Part shown: positions 33,583-45,600 of the stretch, one piece after another
Layout: every line of letters starts with the position of its first letter
How positions within the stretch are numbered: position 1 is the stretch's first letter
NCBI RefSeq assembly: GCF_001653235.2
Contig: NC_035794.1
Span: forward strand, 248,001-312,000
DNA length: 64,000 nucleotides
Origin: Pochonia chlamydosporia 170
Lineage: Eukaryota > Ascomycota > Sordariomycetes > Hypocreales > Clavicipitaceae
Reading direction: 5' to 3'
Position numbers and translations under genes: made by a program
The notes under the pieces: model-generated
What the model saw: only the letters and a program-made list of their open reading frames with translations
Databases searched by the model: none
What the model was told of the DNA's origin: nothing

Positions 33583-34698
33583 AACACACTAATGTACCAT
33601 ATAATTAGAGGACTTGGCATGTTGTGCTTCACGAACTGACAGTAGAACAAATTAATGAGAATTCTGTGAATATGTTATGTGTACCTGCTGTGTGCCGGAG
33701 GATCGTGAAGGAGCGAAGAGGGATGAGAGGGATCGACTACGGTACAAAGCTCAAAGTAATTAACTAGGTTTGTGATGATGACGATGGTATTCCTAGGTAC
33801 CTAGCTAGTTTGGAAGAATGAGTCTATCGAGAACCTTTCGATGGAAATGCTCGTAGGGGGTCCACGTCACACCCCCTGTTCTAGAAACGACGGCCTCATC
33901 ACAAAAGGTAAAAAGAAAGGCACGAACTCAACGATAGCTCCATAATCGGGGCTGAGCTTACTATTTTCTAGTGTTGAACTATCTGCCGTTCGATCATGTC
34001 TTGCAGGGGTATTTGAGCATCAGCGAACTTAAATCGGAAGGGACGAGGGCCTGGAAAATGAGTTCGGGGGACAGCAACTTAGAAATTTAGTCTATAGAAA
34101 ATATAGTTTCTGAAGAGCTTGTTTTGCCGTGTGGAGTTCCATGATTTCTTGTGTGGGTTTTCAATGCACTCAGGAGATGAAGGCGATATGCACGTAGCCA
34201 TTGCCAGAGTGAAATATAGTTGATGTCCTGGTCGTTGGCTGCATAAGGGAATGCGTAGGGACAGTAGATTAGCTAGTGAGTGAAGACAGAAGCACATCGA
34301 CGGAAATACGTCCGCCAAACGCAGTGAATTCACAACTGAGTTCGGTGTGTGGTGTGGCGCGTTGTCATTTCCCGTTTGAGTTCACAGACATGTTTAGGTT
34401 CCTCGAAATTAGACGAAATAAGCATATCATGTGCATCATGTCTGCAGCATTAAATAGAACTAGAGCCAGGGGACATAACATAAGCCGAACCTTATCGAAA
34501 CCTTGAATTTTTGCGTAGATTCGGTGGGCGTATTTAATAAGGGTGCTGTATCAAGGATGTCGAGGGAAGGATAGGGCGGCAAAGACTGCAACAAGAGGAA
34601 CCAGCGCAAGTAGACAAAAACCACTTGACTTGAAATCACTAGTGACACTGCTGACATCTTCATCAGTCACCAAAGGACAGTCCATCGCACCAACCAGA
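33583..34698. other. Intergenic region
   Basis: Transketolase 3' flank followed by the upstream region of an unknown gene. The stretch is relatively AT-rich, with no supported ORF. The frame of the unknown gene is open back to 34543 but lacks an ATG there. Confidence 0.45.
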
Positions 34699-36401
34699 AT
34701 GGGCTCAATTGGCATGCTTAGGTCAATCTCTGGGGCGGCGGCCGAAGAAGTTCCAGTGAGCTGGACAGCCGCCCAGAGAAGCCACTGTGATGCCCGGTGG
34801 GAGGAGTACTTGCGCCAGCAGAACCTGGAGGGCCTATGGAGAGGCCCGCTGGGGAAGGAGCAGGACAGGTACCGACCTGTGTTGGAGAGTTTGGCTGCGG
34901 AGGATCGCGTGAGGCAGAGGCAGTCAACGGCAATCCGGGAACAGAAGATGAAGTGGTCGGTGAAGCTGCGGTGCCGGGAGACACGGGAGCGACTCGCACA
35001 GTACAAGGGCGAGTTGAAGACCATCTTTGACGCCGCCAACGAGGATCTGAGATATCAGACGCAACGGCAGCAGATGGAAGCGGCGCATCAAAGGCATCTC
35101 GCAGCTAATCATCGCTGCGCAACGAGGCTCGTTAAGCTTCCGGGTGGTAGTGACGAAGATGCCTGTGAGCTGGAAGTTGCTACCTCGTTGTCTCGGACAA
35201 GGTATTACCTTGGCCACAAGGGAGGCGACTACATTTTTCGATATCAGGAATTCTATGCCTTCTATTCCCTTTATCGTGAGTTTGGCGCCGGTGGTGACGC
35301 ATGGGATCCGAACGGGCCGGTATGCCATCATCCCGGCTCGGAAGTCAACCTACAATGCGACGAGGAGACCAGGAGCGACTTCCAGTACTGTGGACAAGTT
35401 CCAAGAACTTGGAAAGAGTACGCGTCCAGGTTCGAAATGGTCTGCCAGGACATCATGCGGCTCTTCGGCAGTGTCATTTCGTTTGAGCCACTGGGTGATG
35501 GTGTGCTAATCAACGAAGTTTACCGCCCTTGCTTGGAAGTCACCAACATTGGCGTCAAGTCGCTGAATCGGCTCGAAAAGACTTGGAATGTCCGTGTCGC
35601 GAAGGATTCAGCATTTTTTAGCTGGGTCCAGAGCATGGCCGCTGGCAATTTCAAGCTGCTCGAGTTCGCATTCCTGCTCAATCGCCTTGATGAGATGTCT
35701 GGAGGCTTGTTCAAGAAGCAGGTGAGGTCGCTCGTTGAACTGTTCGGGTCAGTGACGGACAAGACCCTTCCGGAGATGTGTGAGGCCTATGAAGGCATCA
35801 TGAAGGAGGAGGCAATGAAGGAACTTCTTGATGAAAGAAACTTTGAACATTGCATGGTGTTTGAAGATGATACCGTCGAGGTATGTTCCTTTACCCGTTG
35901 TGGGAGCTTCCGGGATTATCTTATTCCGACCCCACAGGGGTATCTCCATCTGAGGCTGGCTGTTTGTAGCTCAGAGCTAACATTGATTTTTTTTAGGATC
36001 CTCACGCATTTTATGCCAACAACGAATTTTGCTCCGACCTCGACCACCCAAGAAACCGTTTCAACCCGCCCCCCATCCAGCGTGCCTTAGAGACAGCGTT
36101 CAATCTCTTATGCTACGATTGGGACTTGCGCGATCCTACTTCCGAAGCGACCTTGACTCAGCTCTGTGACCAATTGGGGTTGTGCAGCTGCCGCGACATT
36201 ATTCTGCCGGCCGCAATTGAGCGATTGCGGCAGCGAGCTCAGGAGCCTTGCTCGGAGCCTTCATCCAGAGACGACAACGCTGCAGCGGCCTCTCGACCAG
36301 TAGCGAGAGCCGCACGTCGTGGCCGCCCACCCAAGCGAAGAGCATCTCCATCCGCTCAAACCGCCGCTAGGCCAAGGAGCTCCAGACGACGCAACGGATA
36401 A
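34699..36401 (+). CDS. Unknown protein with C-terminal AT-hook
   Basis: Two exons: 34699-35880 and 35997-36401, joined by a GTATGT donor and a polypyrimidine-TTTTAG acceptor (116-bp intron); 1587 nt, 528 aa. The start is the first in-frame ATG. Residues about 20-135 are Arg/Glu/Gln-rich and probably coiled-coil. The middle part is a mixed globular region with many aromatics and scattered Cys and matches no family I know. The tail is Ala/Arg/Pro-rich and basic, with an AT-hook core in RRGRPPKRR near residues 501-509 and a final RSSRRRNG. It may bind AT-rich DNA in the nucleus. The reading frame and splice are convincing; the function is not. Confidence 0.7.
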
Positions 36402-36428
36402 AGATTGAATTCTTCGTCAGCATCTACC

Positions 36429-36962
36429 ATGGCATCAATCTTCTCTCTCGGCAGCCTCTTCGGCAAGCCATCCAAATCAACCATTCTCCCCTCCGCCACA
36501 CGCTTCCTGTCAACCACAACGCCCACCATGGCGCGTCAAGCACCGAAGCCCGCCGCAGGCTCAAAACCCGTCCGCAAGAGCCGAGCGGCGCCAAAGTCAG
36601 AAAACTTCCTACGCATCAAGACGCTCAAGCAGAACATGTTCTCGCCTGCCCCCCCGCCCCTGAGAATGGCCCGCCAGCGATACCTGCGCCATTGGACGAT
36701 TCACCGCGCGTGGCAGCTCTTTCGACGCCAGCAGCGCGACACGATTGGCAAAGAGAGACAACGTATGCACGCTGGCATGTATAACGCCTGTGAGGAGTTG
36801 AGGAAGACTGTTGGCCCTGAAGGCAGGGGTGAGGGCTATCTCTACAGAGTGGCTATGGAGAAGAAGGGTGTTTGGGGCACGAATGCCGTTCCCATTGAGT
36901 ATGCGAGATTTCAAACTGATAGTCCCGCTAAGGAACCCTGGAATCATGACTGGAAGAGGTAG
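36429..36962 (+). CDS. MRPL28: Mitochondrial large-subunit ribosomal protein mL40 (Mrpl28)
   Basis: The 177-residue protein begins at ATG 36429 with an N-terminus rich in Ser, Thr, Ala and Arg and free of acidic residues for the first 40 or more positions, as expected of a mitochondrial presequence. The body is basic and carries the family-type segments RYLRHWTIHRAWQLFRRQQ, MYNACEELRKT, GYLYRVAMEKKGV and VPIEYARFQT. These match my recollection of fungal mL40, a component of the mitochondrial 54S subunit. The start codon is only 27 bp after the stop of the AT-hook gene on the same strand, so the promoter must lie inside that gene's 3' part or the transcripts overlap. Confidence 0.75.
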   Translation: MASIFSLGSLFGKPSKSTILPSATRFLSTTTPTMARQAPKPAAGSKPVRKSRAAPKSENFLRIKTLKQNMFSPAPPPLRMARQRYLRHWTIHRAWQLFRRQQRDTIGKERQRMHAGMYNACEELRKTVGPEGRGEGYLYRVAMEKKGVWGTNAVPIEYARFQTDSPAKEPWNHDWKR

Positions 36963-37759
36963 AATTGCGGTTTGTTTCTATATGAGGTGGATTCCTCATT
37001 GTATAGCACTCTTTATGCATTTTGCCGCGCCTGTCGCACTGTACACTTACAAAACGTTGAAATTATCATAGCATGGCATGGAAGCCACTCATAATTAAAA
37101 CATCTCACATTCACACATGCCGTCCAAGAAATTTAAACAGTTCCAATCACGCCGAGTATAGAATCATCGTGGTCATTAAATGCCAATTATGACACCTAAT
37201 CTGCCTGTCATCCTTCACCATTTTAGACAAAATGCACCCTAAACCTATCCTTTAAACCACATCATGTATAACCGCAAACAAAATTGAAACAATGGCAACA
37301 AAAAGTGGCGATCCAACACGGTCCAACTATGTGTTACGCACTGGGCCCAGCTGATGTGATCTATACCCTTTCCACGCCGTATTAGTACAGAGAGTGATGA
37401 AAACTGCTTTTGTACTGCGAAAAGCAGATCCGTATGTGCCTCGCTGCAAAATTCCATTCAGATTGGTAGACAGAGAGAGAGAGAGAGAGAGACAAAGAGA
37501 GAGAATATGAGTTCGCTTGCCAAATATCACGACCCAAGAAAAAAGAGCCAAATCAAGTGAAGAGAAGTAAAAATGTCGAGAAACGGAGGCTACTGGTGTG
37601 AGCGCCACCGCGTTACCAGAGGATAAAGGTGCTGCCCGCTTGGAACAATGCTTGTTCGATTGACGATTCGAGCGCTAGTGAAAAAGCCTCAATGTACGTT
37701 TGCACGTAGGCTCCTTATTCACCACATGTTTCGCTCGAGACCGCCAGTGAGCCCGTGCC
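36963..37759. other. Convergent intergenic region with a GA microsatellite
   Basis: This lies between the ends of the mL40 and Rho2 genes and should contain both 3' untranslated regions. Apart from the GA tract it shows nothing notable. Confidence 0.5.
37470..37505. repeat. GA microsatellite
   Basis: An almost pure run of GA dinucleotides, interrupted once by CAAA, lies in the 3' region between two convergent genes. It is probably polymorphic in length. Confidence 0.9.
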
Positions 37760-38696
37760 TTACAGCACGACGCAGCACCCGCTTCCTTCACCCTTCTCAA
37801 ATGTCAAAAGAGCGGCACGTGTGGCGGCCTCGAAAACGTCGTCAACTCCCTCACCGCTCAAACTGGAGCATTCGAGATATCTCCTCGCACCAACTTCTCG
37901 AGCAGCCATTTCTCCGTCGTGGGGCGTGAGGAATCGCTGGGATTTCTTGCGCATTTCTTCGATTGCCACCGGGTCTTCTCGTAGATCCTTTTTCAATCCT
38001 ACGAGAATGATGGGGACGCCAGCGCATAGTCTGGTCGCTTCCTCAATCCACTGCGCGGGGAAAGTGCCCAGTCAGTCGTCAATGCTGCGTCTAATAGCGG
38101 GCTGCACCATGCGTACCTTGTTCTTCACGTTCTCCAAGGAATCAGGCGTGTCAACCGAGAAGCCAATTAAAATGACATGTGCTTTTGAGTATGCTAACGG
38201 CCGTAGTCTTTCGTAATCTTCTTGTCCTGCTGTATCCCACAGGGCCAATTGAACTGATTTACCATCTACTCTGCAGTCGGTGACGTAGTTTTCGAATACA
38301 GTCGGAATCTAAATGTAGTAAGATTAGTATTCGAATTCGGCAAGGGTCTGCTTAGGACAAATCTCACATATCGCTGAGAAGAGCATGTTAGCTACAGGAT
38401 CGCAGAGTGACATTGAGGATCGGGGGGAACCAACCGTGGGGAAGTAGCCCAAGGTGAACACGCTGAGCAAACTAGTCTTTCCGCAGGCACCATCACCGAT
38501 AATGACAAGTTTTCTGTAGATAGTTGGTGGTATGTCAGCAATTATTCTCAGAAAAGATTTTCTCAAACCAATACGGCGAGTAGAAATTGGCCGTCGGGTT
38601 GGTGCACGAGCAATGCAAGGGTTGGTCGAGGCGCTTGGGGTTTGATACGCCGTAATCGTACCTGCGGATAACATTTTGAGAATTTGAATTGGCCAT
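37760..38696 (-). CDS. rho2: Rho2-type small GTPase, with a 6-nt microexon
   Basis: Five exons: 38662-38696, 38435-38513, microexon 38368-38373, 38117-38308 and 37760-38050; 603 nt, 200 aa, the same length as fission yeast Rho2. The P-loop GDGACGKT spans residues 18-25, the switch I core PTVFENY is at 42-48, DTAGQE at 65-70, and the rest is the Rho insert region and a C-terminal CaaX box CVVL (Cys197), expected to be geranylgeranylated. The microexon CGATAT encodes Arg39-Tyr40, restoring the normal two-residue spacing between FPT and IPTVFENY. Rho2 acts at the plasma membrane in cell-wall integrity and polarity through Pkc- and alpha-glucan-synthase-linked signalling in yeasts. Skipping the microexon would delete two residues without a frameshift. 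Confidence 0.9.
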
Positions 38697-41600
38697 CTTG
38701 AAGGCTAGGTAGCTGAGACGCCAGACGTGCAAGAAATCGGCAGCGAGCGATTGGATCCTGTTGGCGTTCTTCAGAAGTCCACGGCCACGCAATCGACGGG
38801 ATCCAATTGGGCCAGGTGAGGCAGCTGCTGCAGTCGACAGTTGCTCGGCGGTGGTTGATCGAAAGGAACAAGGACGACAAAGTTCTCTTTTATCCTTCCT
38901 GACTGGTGTTTATCAAACGCAAGAGGGCAAGGCAGGTCTGGGGAGTTCGGAGGCCGCAGTGGGACGAGGGCTTGGTTGGGTGAGAGAGGTTCTGTCGAAT
39001 ACGAGCCTCAGGAGGACTCCAAGGAACAATTGCCGGGTTTCGGTTTCGAGGGCCGTTGGTGATGGGGACGAAACGAAACGGGAAGAGCTCGTAGGACGTA
39101 GACGCGGTGGAAGTTCCTTGTCAAGGACAAGAGCGGGGATTCAATCCAGCTTTTAGCAAAGATCCGGGTCGCAGGGTCGTGGCATGGAGGAGTGGACAAG
39201 CAAAGTCAAAGCAAAGCTGCATGTGGTGAGCAAAGTAACTCGTCGCGACACTAAGCGAAGGTAGGCTTCGGGAGTACGAATTGAAAGCGAAAGCAACTGA
39301 GGTAAGCAAGCAAGCAAGCAGCAAGTCCCACGAACGAACCACCAGCTTTAGGAGTACAGACGGTCCGAAGGGAAAGAAGGAAGCAAATCAACGGTCAAGA
39401 TCCGTCGGAGCAGAGAGCAGAGCAGACATGCACAAGCTTGGTTTCTAGGATTGGGGGGTCCGGGTCTCTGATGGATGGGACATGGAGAGCCCCAGCCAGC
39501 CCTCAGCCAGACGCTAGAATTGGGGGCAGATGGGGCGGTGATCGCTGTCTTGTGCTGAGCTCGGAGCGGCTGTGCTTACATAACGGCGATTCCGGGAGGG
39601 AACTTCGTCATCGCTGGCACCAAAATGACACCAGACCTTCAATACTTGGCCCAGGACCAGTCACAAAGTCCTGCTGGTAGGACTTGACTTGAAGAAGCTG
39701 TCAATTGGCATGACCGGGGTTTATTGCGGGCAGGCAGCATTGAATGAATTCGCGACGACACGACTGGACAGATCAGGCAAAGCAGGGACTCGCCTGCATG
39801 GGCATGGACAGCACGCGCAGGTGGGCATGAACTTGAGACCCGGAGAAAGGACCAACTTGGCATCAGTTTGTATCACACAGGGACAAGCTGTTGAACGTTG
39901 AAAGGGCAAAGGCTATCCAGACTGGGTTGAACTGCCATACCGAGCGCCGCAAGTGTCCAGTCTGAGGCTGCCACAGCTCTGTGCTGGCCCAGGTTAAGCC
40001 GAGCTCAAGCCCAGCTCACACATGGACCCAGTTGAGCCCAGCCAGGTCTCCATCCAACCCCTGGCCTTGCTTGGGGCTGCGAGTGAGTTGATTGGTCACA
40101 ATGACAGTTGACTTGTGGGCAGCTCGTTTATCATTGACTGACATCTGGACTCCTTGACAGCTGGCCAAGAGGTGAAGCTACGGAGTACTTTAAAAAGTAT
40201 CTGATCAAATCAATTCTTGTCATTTCGGGCGCAAACTTTAAAACCGCGCCTGGCCCAGTGTCCTGTATTCCAACGTGTACCTCTCCAAGCCACTGTGTCC
40301 ATTTTTACGATTCCATTGCGCAATGCCAATCGGCGAATTTCTCCTTGTGCCATATGTCATGTCATGCCGTGCAGCGGCGAAGCCGTATACGGAGTATTCC
40401 GGTTCATCAAATGTCTGGTCACATACTAGGTAGTTGTTGGTTTTGCCCAAGTCGTCAAAGGGCTGCCATGTGCGTGTGCCGCGTTTAATATGAGTTGCAG
40501 CTTGTCTCTCGGCGAACCGGAATACGACTTGACGCCCACCAGACGGCATCAGAAAAAGCAACGGGCCTGGCACTTTCAAGGTACGAAGTGGAAGGTGTGC
40601 AAAGTTGCAGAAACTCATGCACAACAGCCCGCGTGCTGGGCCACACCTTTTGGTGATGGTGGTGTGTGTGTTTCCGCGCCTTCGGAGTGCATCTGACCAA
40701 CTTTGACGGCACAACATCCTGTTGCTTGTCTGGAGGCCAAATGGAGAATTTATCCCCAGCAAGTGGACGCCTCGGACCCTTCGCTGCTGTGGCTGTCAGG
40801 AGGTGCCAGTAAAATACAAAGTAATTGCGCCCGTGGCTTTTACTTTGTTTGACGGTTGGAGGCTGTGTGCACCCAGACAAACGTAGCAAACAATTTAGGA
40901 CATAGAGGATCAATGACAGGAGACCAAGTGGAGGGTTTTGGAAAGTGCAATTATCGACACCGCCCAATGACTCTGTCGACCTTTGCATTTGCATGGGCAA
41001 TAAACAGCTCAACGGGGACAACCTCCTCCAGCTGAAGTCTGATAGTCTGGGGCGTAAGCAAACAGACATCATGGCGCGCCATATATTGTTTTACAATCCT
41101 GTACCTGTCCAGAGTAGTAGTGGGCTGGAGACGAGGCTGACAGGGGGACTTGTCCTGCCTCGATCTTGGCCAAGTTCCCTCCTCGTATCCATTGGCTTCC
41201 GTTGGCGAGGCCTAACGACGGGCCAGTTGCCCTTGAAAGTCCCTGATGACGAGGCCCGGCATTTGAACCATGACCTCAAACGTGGTTTTGTGTGGTCATT
41301 CGGATGATGTTCCCGTTTGGCTGGAACACACCCCTGCACAGTGACCATCTGGTATAGCTCCTCCGAAGCCTTCGAATCGATATACTTGAAACGGCCTGCG
41401 TACTCCATATCAGGCCCGGAAGCCAGGCAATACAAACCAGTGGAGAGTAGGAAGCGTCTTGTTCTCGACAGATTTTATATAGCACAATGCATGCACAGGG
41501 GCGTAGTGACGAGTTGCTGACAGGTCGCAGCAATGGAGCAATTATTTAAGTATGGGATAGCGAGAATGCCGATTCTCAGAGTGAATAAAGACGCAGGCCC

Positions 41601-42682
41601 CAGATTCTAAAATTTCCGACCTCTTCGAAAAAGATTTTCCATGCCGTTCAATTTCTGATTATGTTCAGCCACTGTGCCAAAACACCATGGTGCATTGTCA
41701 CTTCTTTCCAAGTCGAGCGCGTGTGTCTGCGTGTGTCTGTGTTCAGACAAAACAGTCAATTATGAATGGCAGCTTGTGAATGCAGAAATTGCACAATTGA
41801 ACAATTCTACTACTACCTCAGGACCCAATGAATCACGTTATTCACCAGGCATCATCTATTCATCAAGGTTCACAGCACTGTACTTGACAATTGTAGATGG
41901 AGATTGAAAAGGTCCACAATTGCTCGTTCATCCACCATCTTCGGCGTTCACAGGTGGCAGCTCTGCAACATGGAAACAAACGTCAAGAACAATGCCGTCA
42001 CGTGCGCCATCACGAGTGGTGGTGTATTCTTTCGTCACCGCACAGCTGCACCACAGAATGGGTTTGCTTCAAGGATGAGACCCAGTTTTTATTGGCTTCA
42101 AGAATGGCCCGTCCTGCATGGCCCAAATGTACCGCCGCCATGTAACTACACTACGTCGTGACTTTCACCTCTCAGCCAGCCTGCCCGATCATCAACCTCG
42201 AAAACCACCAGACCTACAACAACTGCTCGCCTTTTCGCTGCTTTCTTTCTCTCTGCTCGTTCTGGCTGCTAGGAGCACCCACGCGCTACATCTCACAGGG
42301 ACGAATTCGTTCCAACGAGGCACGCGGCTGTCCCCCCACTGGCGTCATTGCTGACCTAACCCTCAAATTGGCCAACTCGAATCCGAGTGGGTGAGTACCT
42401 AGTGTGCCTCAATTTGAGCCGCTTTCCAAGAACATCCACCAAATGCCATCACAACCTCACACGTCGCCCTCCGCCCTCCGCCTTCCCGCAGCAAACAACC
42501 CACCCCCTGCCTCCTGTCGCATGCTGAAGATTTATTACAAGCGTAGCCTGCTTTCCGACCGACGCTGACTTGTCCCTTTTTGTGCGCACCTCAGAACCCG
42601 ACCATAGGATTCGCGGCGAGCGGGCCACCAGCAATCATCACCTCTTCATGGTGTCGCCCCCCGACGTTCCGTAGAACGTACG
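38697..42682. other. Long divergent intergenic region between rho2 and nst1
   Basis: About 4 kb without a supported gene. It holds both promoters and probably long 5' untranslated leaders. Many short ORFs exist, the longest 195 codons on the minus strand (40485-41072), but none has recognisable features. Small repeats include AAGC units at 39304-39325, several AGCCCAG words near 39990-40050, and a GTGTGTCTGC direct repeat near 41719-41738. A/T-rich blocks alternate with C-rich ones near the nst1 start. Confidence 0.5.
39304..39325. repeat. Short AAGC tandem repeat
   Basis: About four consecutive AAGC units followed by AGCAAG lie in the upstream region of rho2. A simple low-complexity repeat. 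Confidence 0.8.
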
Positions 42683-45600
42683 ATGCCGGCCACCAACCAG
42701 AAACCGGCCCCTCTTACGCCGGCATCGCCTCGAAATACCGCCAAGTATACGAACAAGGATGGCTCAAAGTTCATCACCGTCCCCAAAAGCACTCCCTCCG
42801 ACTCGTCCCAACCTTCTACCCCGACAATTGCCGCCAAATCGACACATCCTCCGCCGAATCATTCCAACCCAGACGTCCCTGTTCAACCCGTGAATCGCAA
42901 GAAGCAGAAGCGTCGCCAAAAGGCATTGGCAAAGGCCGCGGCTGCGGAGCTAGCAGCCAACGGGCTTGCAGACCCCGCATCAACGTCTCAACAACCCAGT
43001 AGGCCTTCTCCCGAAGACCAGGAAGCCGCTTTCAGTGATGATGAAGCTGAGGACGCGTTGAACGGGGACTTGGACGGTACAGGATCGAATGGACACAATG
43101 ACTCCACCTCAAAATCCAAGAAGAACAAGAAGAAAAAGAAAAAGAACGTGGCTGGCCAAGGCGATGCTGATCAATCTCCCGCCGTCTCAACTTCTGCTCT
43201 TCAAACGGCCGCTCAGGATAGCTCTCGGCCGTCAGGCATGTCACGAGATAAGATTTGGAGTACAAGTAACCATGAAGAACGAGAGCGGATTAAAGAGTTC
43301 TGGCTCGGACTGGGCGAGGACGAGCGAAAGTCACTTGTCAAGGTAGAGAAGGATGCTGTTTTGAAGAAGATGAAAGAGCAACAGAAACATACATGCAGTT
43401 GCAGCGTATGTGGACGGAAACGAACAGCCATTGAGGAGGAGCTCGAGGGTCTGTATGACGCGTATTATCTCGAGCTAGAACAGTTCGCCAACCAAGGCGA
43501 AGGGCCGCCAATGCTGTCACCGCCGGCACGAGATTTTCCCCCTCGACCTCCCCCTCGACTCCACTCGAGTTATACACCACAACAACCGTCTCACGGTAGG
43601 ATTGTAGAACACGTGACCGACGAAGACGACGACGACGAATTGGAAGAAGAAGTGTACAGTGAAGACGAGGTGGAGGATGACGAGTACAGCGACGACGAAC
43701 CCCCGGAACAGTTTCACAATCCCTACGAACGAGATATGACGGATTTCTTGACATTTGGCAACAGTTTGCAAGTCAAGGGTACGCAACTTCTTGAATCTCT
43801 TCTCAGCGTATATGGTAACATGGACTTAGGCGGCATTCTCACCGTAGCGGATGACCTCCTTAAGAACGACGGCAAGCGATTCATCGAAATGATGGAACAG
43901 CTAGCAGAACGCCGAATGGCTCGCGAGGAGGACGCCAGAGAACACTTCTCTCGCGGCTATGGTCATCCCAACGGCTCATACTCCACTCCTCATAATCATG
44001 CTCCTCAAGATGACGACGACTACGAAGACGAAGAAGATGAGGAGGAGGATTATGAGGACAGCCAAGAAGAGGAGTATGAGGATGAAGAGGTATATTCCAA
44101 TCCTTCTGTGATGCCGTCCAAGTTCCATACTGAGTGCTGCTGCCAGGACCCAATGACGGATGAACAGCGAATGGAAGAAGGGCGTCGGATGTTCCAAATA
44201 TTCGCAGCTCGCATGTTTGAACAACGAGTCCTGTCTGCATACAAGGAGAAGGTCGCCAAAGAACGGCAAGACAAGCTGTTAGAGGAGTTAGAGGAGGAAA
44301 TTAGGCAAGTTGACCAGCAAAAGGCCAAGAAAGCCAAAAACGCCCAAAAGAAAAAGGACAAGGCGGCCCAGAAGAAGCAAGCCTTGGCCGAAGAAAAGGC
44401 GCGGAAGGAGGCTGAGAAGGCTGCCGAAGAAGCTGCTCGGCTTGAGTCAGAGCAGAAGAGGATTGCTGAACAGAAACAGAAAGCCGAAGAGAAGCGACGA
44501 TTAAAGGAATCTCAAAAGAAGGCCGAGGAAGAAGCTCGACTAAGAAAGGAAGCAGAACGCCAACGTCGCCTTCACGAACAGCGGGAGAAACAAGCGGAAC
44601 AAGAACGCAAAGCTCGAGAAGCCAAAGAACGCGAAAAGAAGCTGAAAGAAGAGCAGCGGCAAAAGGAAAAGCAGGCCCGAGATCAGAGAGAACGGGAAGC
44701 TCAAGAACGAAAGGAGAAGCAAGAGCGGGACAAACGTGAAAAGGAGGCGAGAGCCGCCAAGGCGCAGAGGGAGAGTCAAGAAGCTGCTCAGCGAGCAAAA
44801 GAAGACAGGGCCAACCACAACACCAACAAATCTTCAGCTCAAGCTGCGCAATCTGCTCCATCGCAACCTCTCCAGATCCCCAAGCGAGGACAAACTCATT
44901 CCGCCGCTCCTCTGCCGACCGTTCTGCCACAGCACCCACCCAACCCGGCTAGTTATGCTTCTCCAAAGATTCCAGTGGCCACGCCAGCGATCCCCAAGGC
45001 GCCCACGCCGATTAGATCCCGTGCTTTATCACAACAGCAGGACTCCGGCCCGGGTAGCTCTGCGGCGTCCCAGTCCGCGTCAGTGCCCAGTCAGAATCCG
45101 TCACCGCACCCAGGAACACCTATCCAGGCCAGTCCCGTGCCCATTGGGCAAGAGAGAAAGGCCAGTGCAAGCAGCTCAATTATTGGATCTCAACTCAATC
45201 AACCAGCATCTCCCCATAGCTTGCAGAGCAGGCTGCCTAGCCACACGCCACCTTTCCAAATGCCACCAGGGATGGGTCTACAACCGCCACCAGGTTTGGC
45301 GCAACACCGGCCACAAGGCTTTCCCAGCCCAATCTCGCATGAGCCCATGTACCCGATGGGATACCGCCCGGGTCCTAACATGATGATGGCTCCTCCCGGT
45401 CTCAATGGTCCCGGGGCTCGAGGATTTCCACCTGGTCCAATGGTCCCTCCTGGATTCAATCACGCATCGACCGACCCCTTCCCAATGAACCAAGGGTTTC
45501 CAATGGCGAAGGAAGGGCCAGTTCCGACACATACACGTCAAGGATCTACAGGATATGACGGCGGTGCAGGAGTTCCAACCCAGCCTATTGGGAGACCTGC

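Noticed and set aside
37470..37505. Functional meaning of the GA microsatellite
   Set aside because: A simple repeat in a convergent 3' region; nothing suggests a role.
40485..41072. 195-codon minus-strand ORF in the rho2-nst1 spacer
   Set aside because: Its composition is uneven and simple, no domain or signal is visible and it lies in a long leader/promoter region.
44301..44939. 212-codon antisense ORF inside nst1
   Set aside because: It is a shadow of the coiled-coil codons of nst1, giving a Leu/Ser/Phe-rich product typical of antisense reading of Glu/Lys codons.
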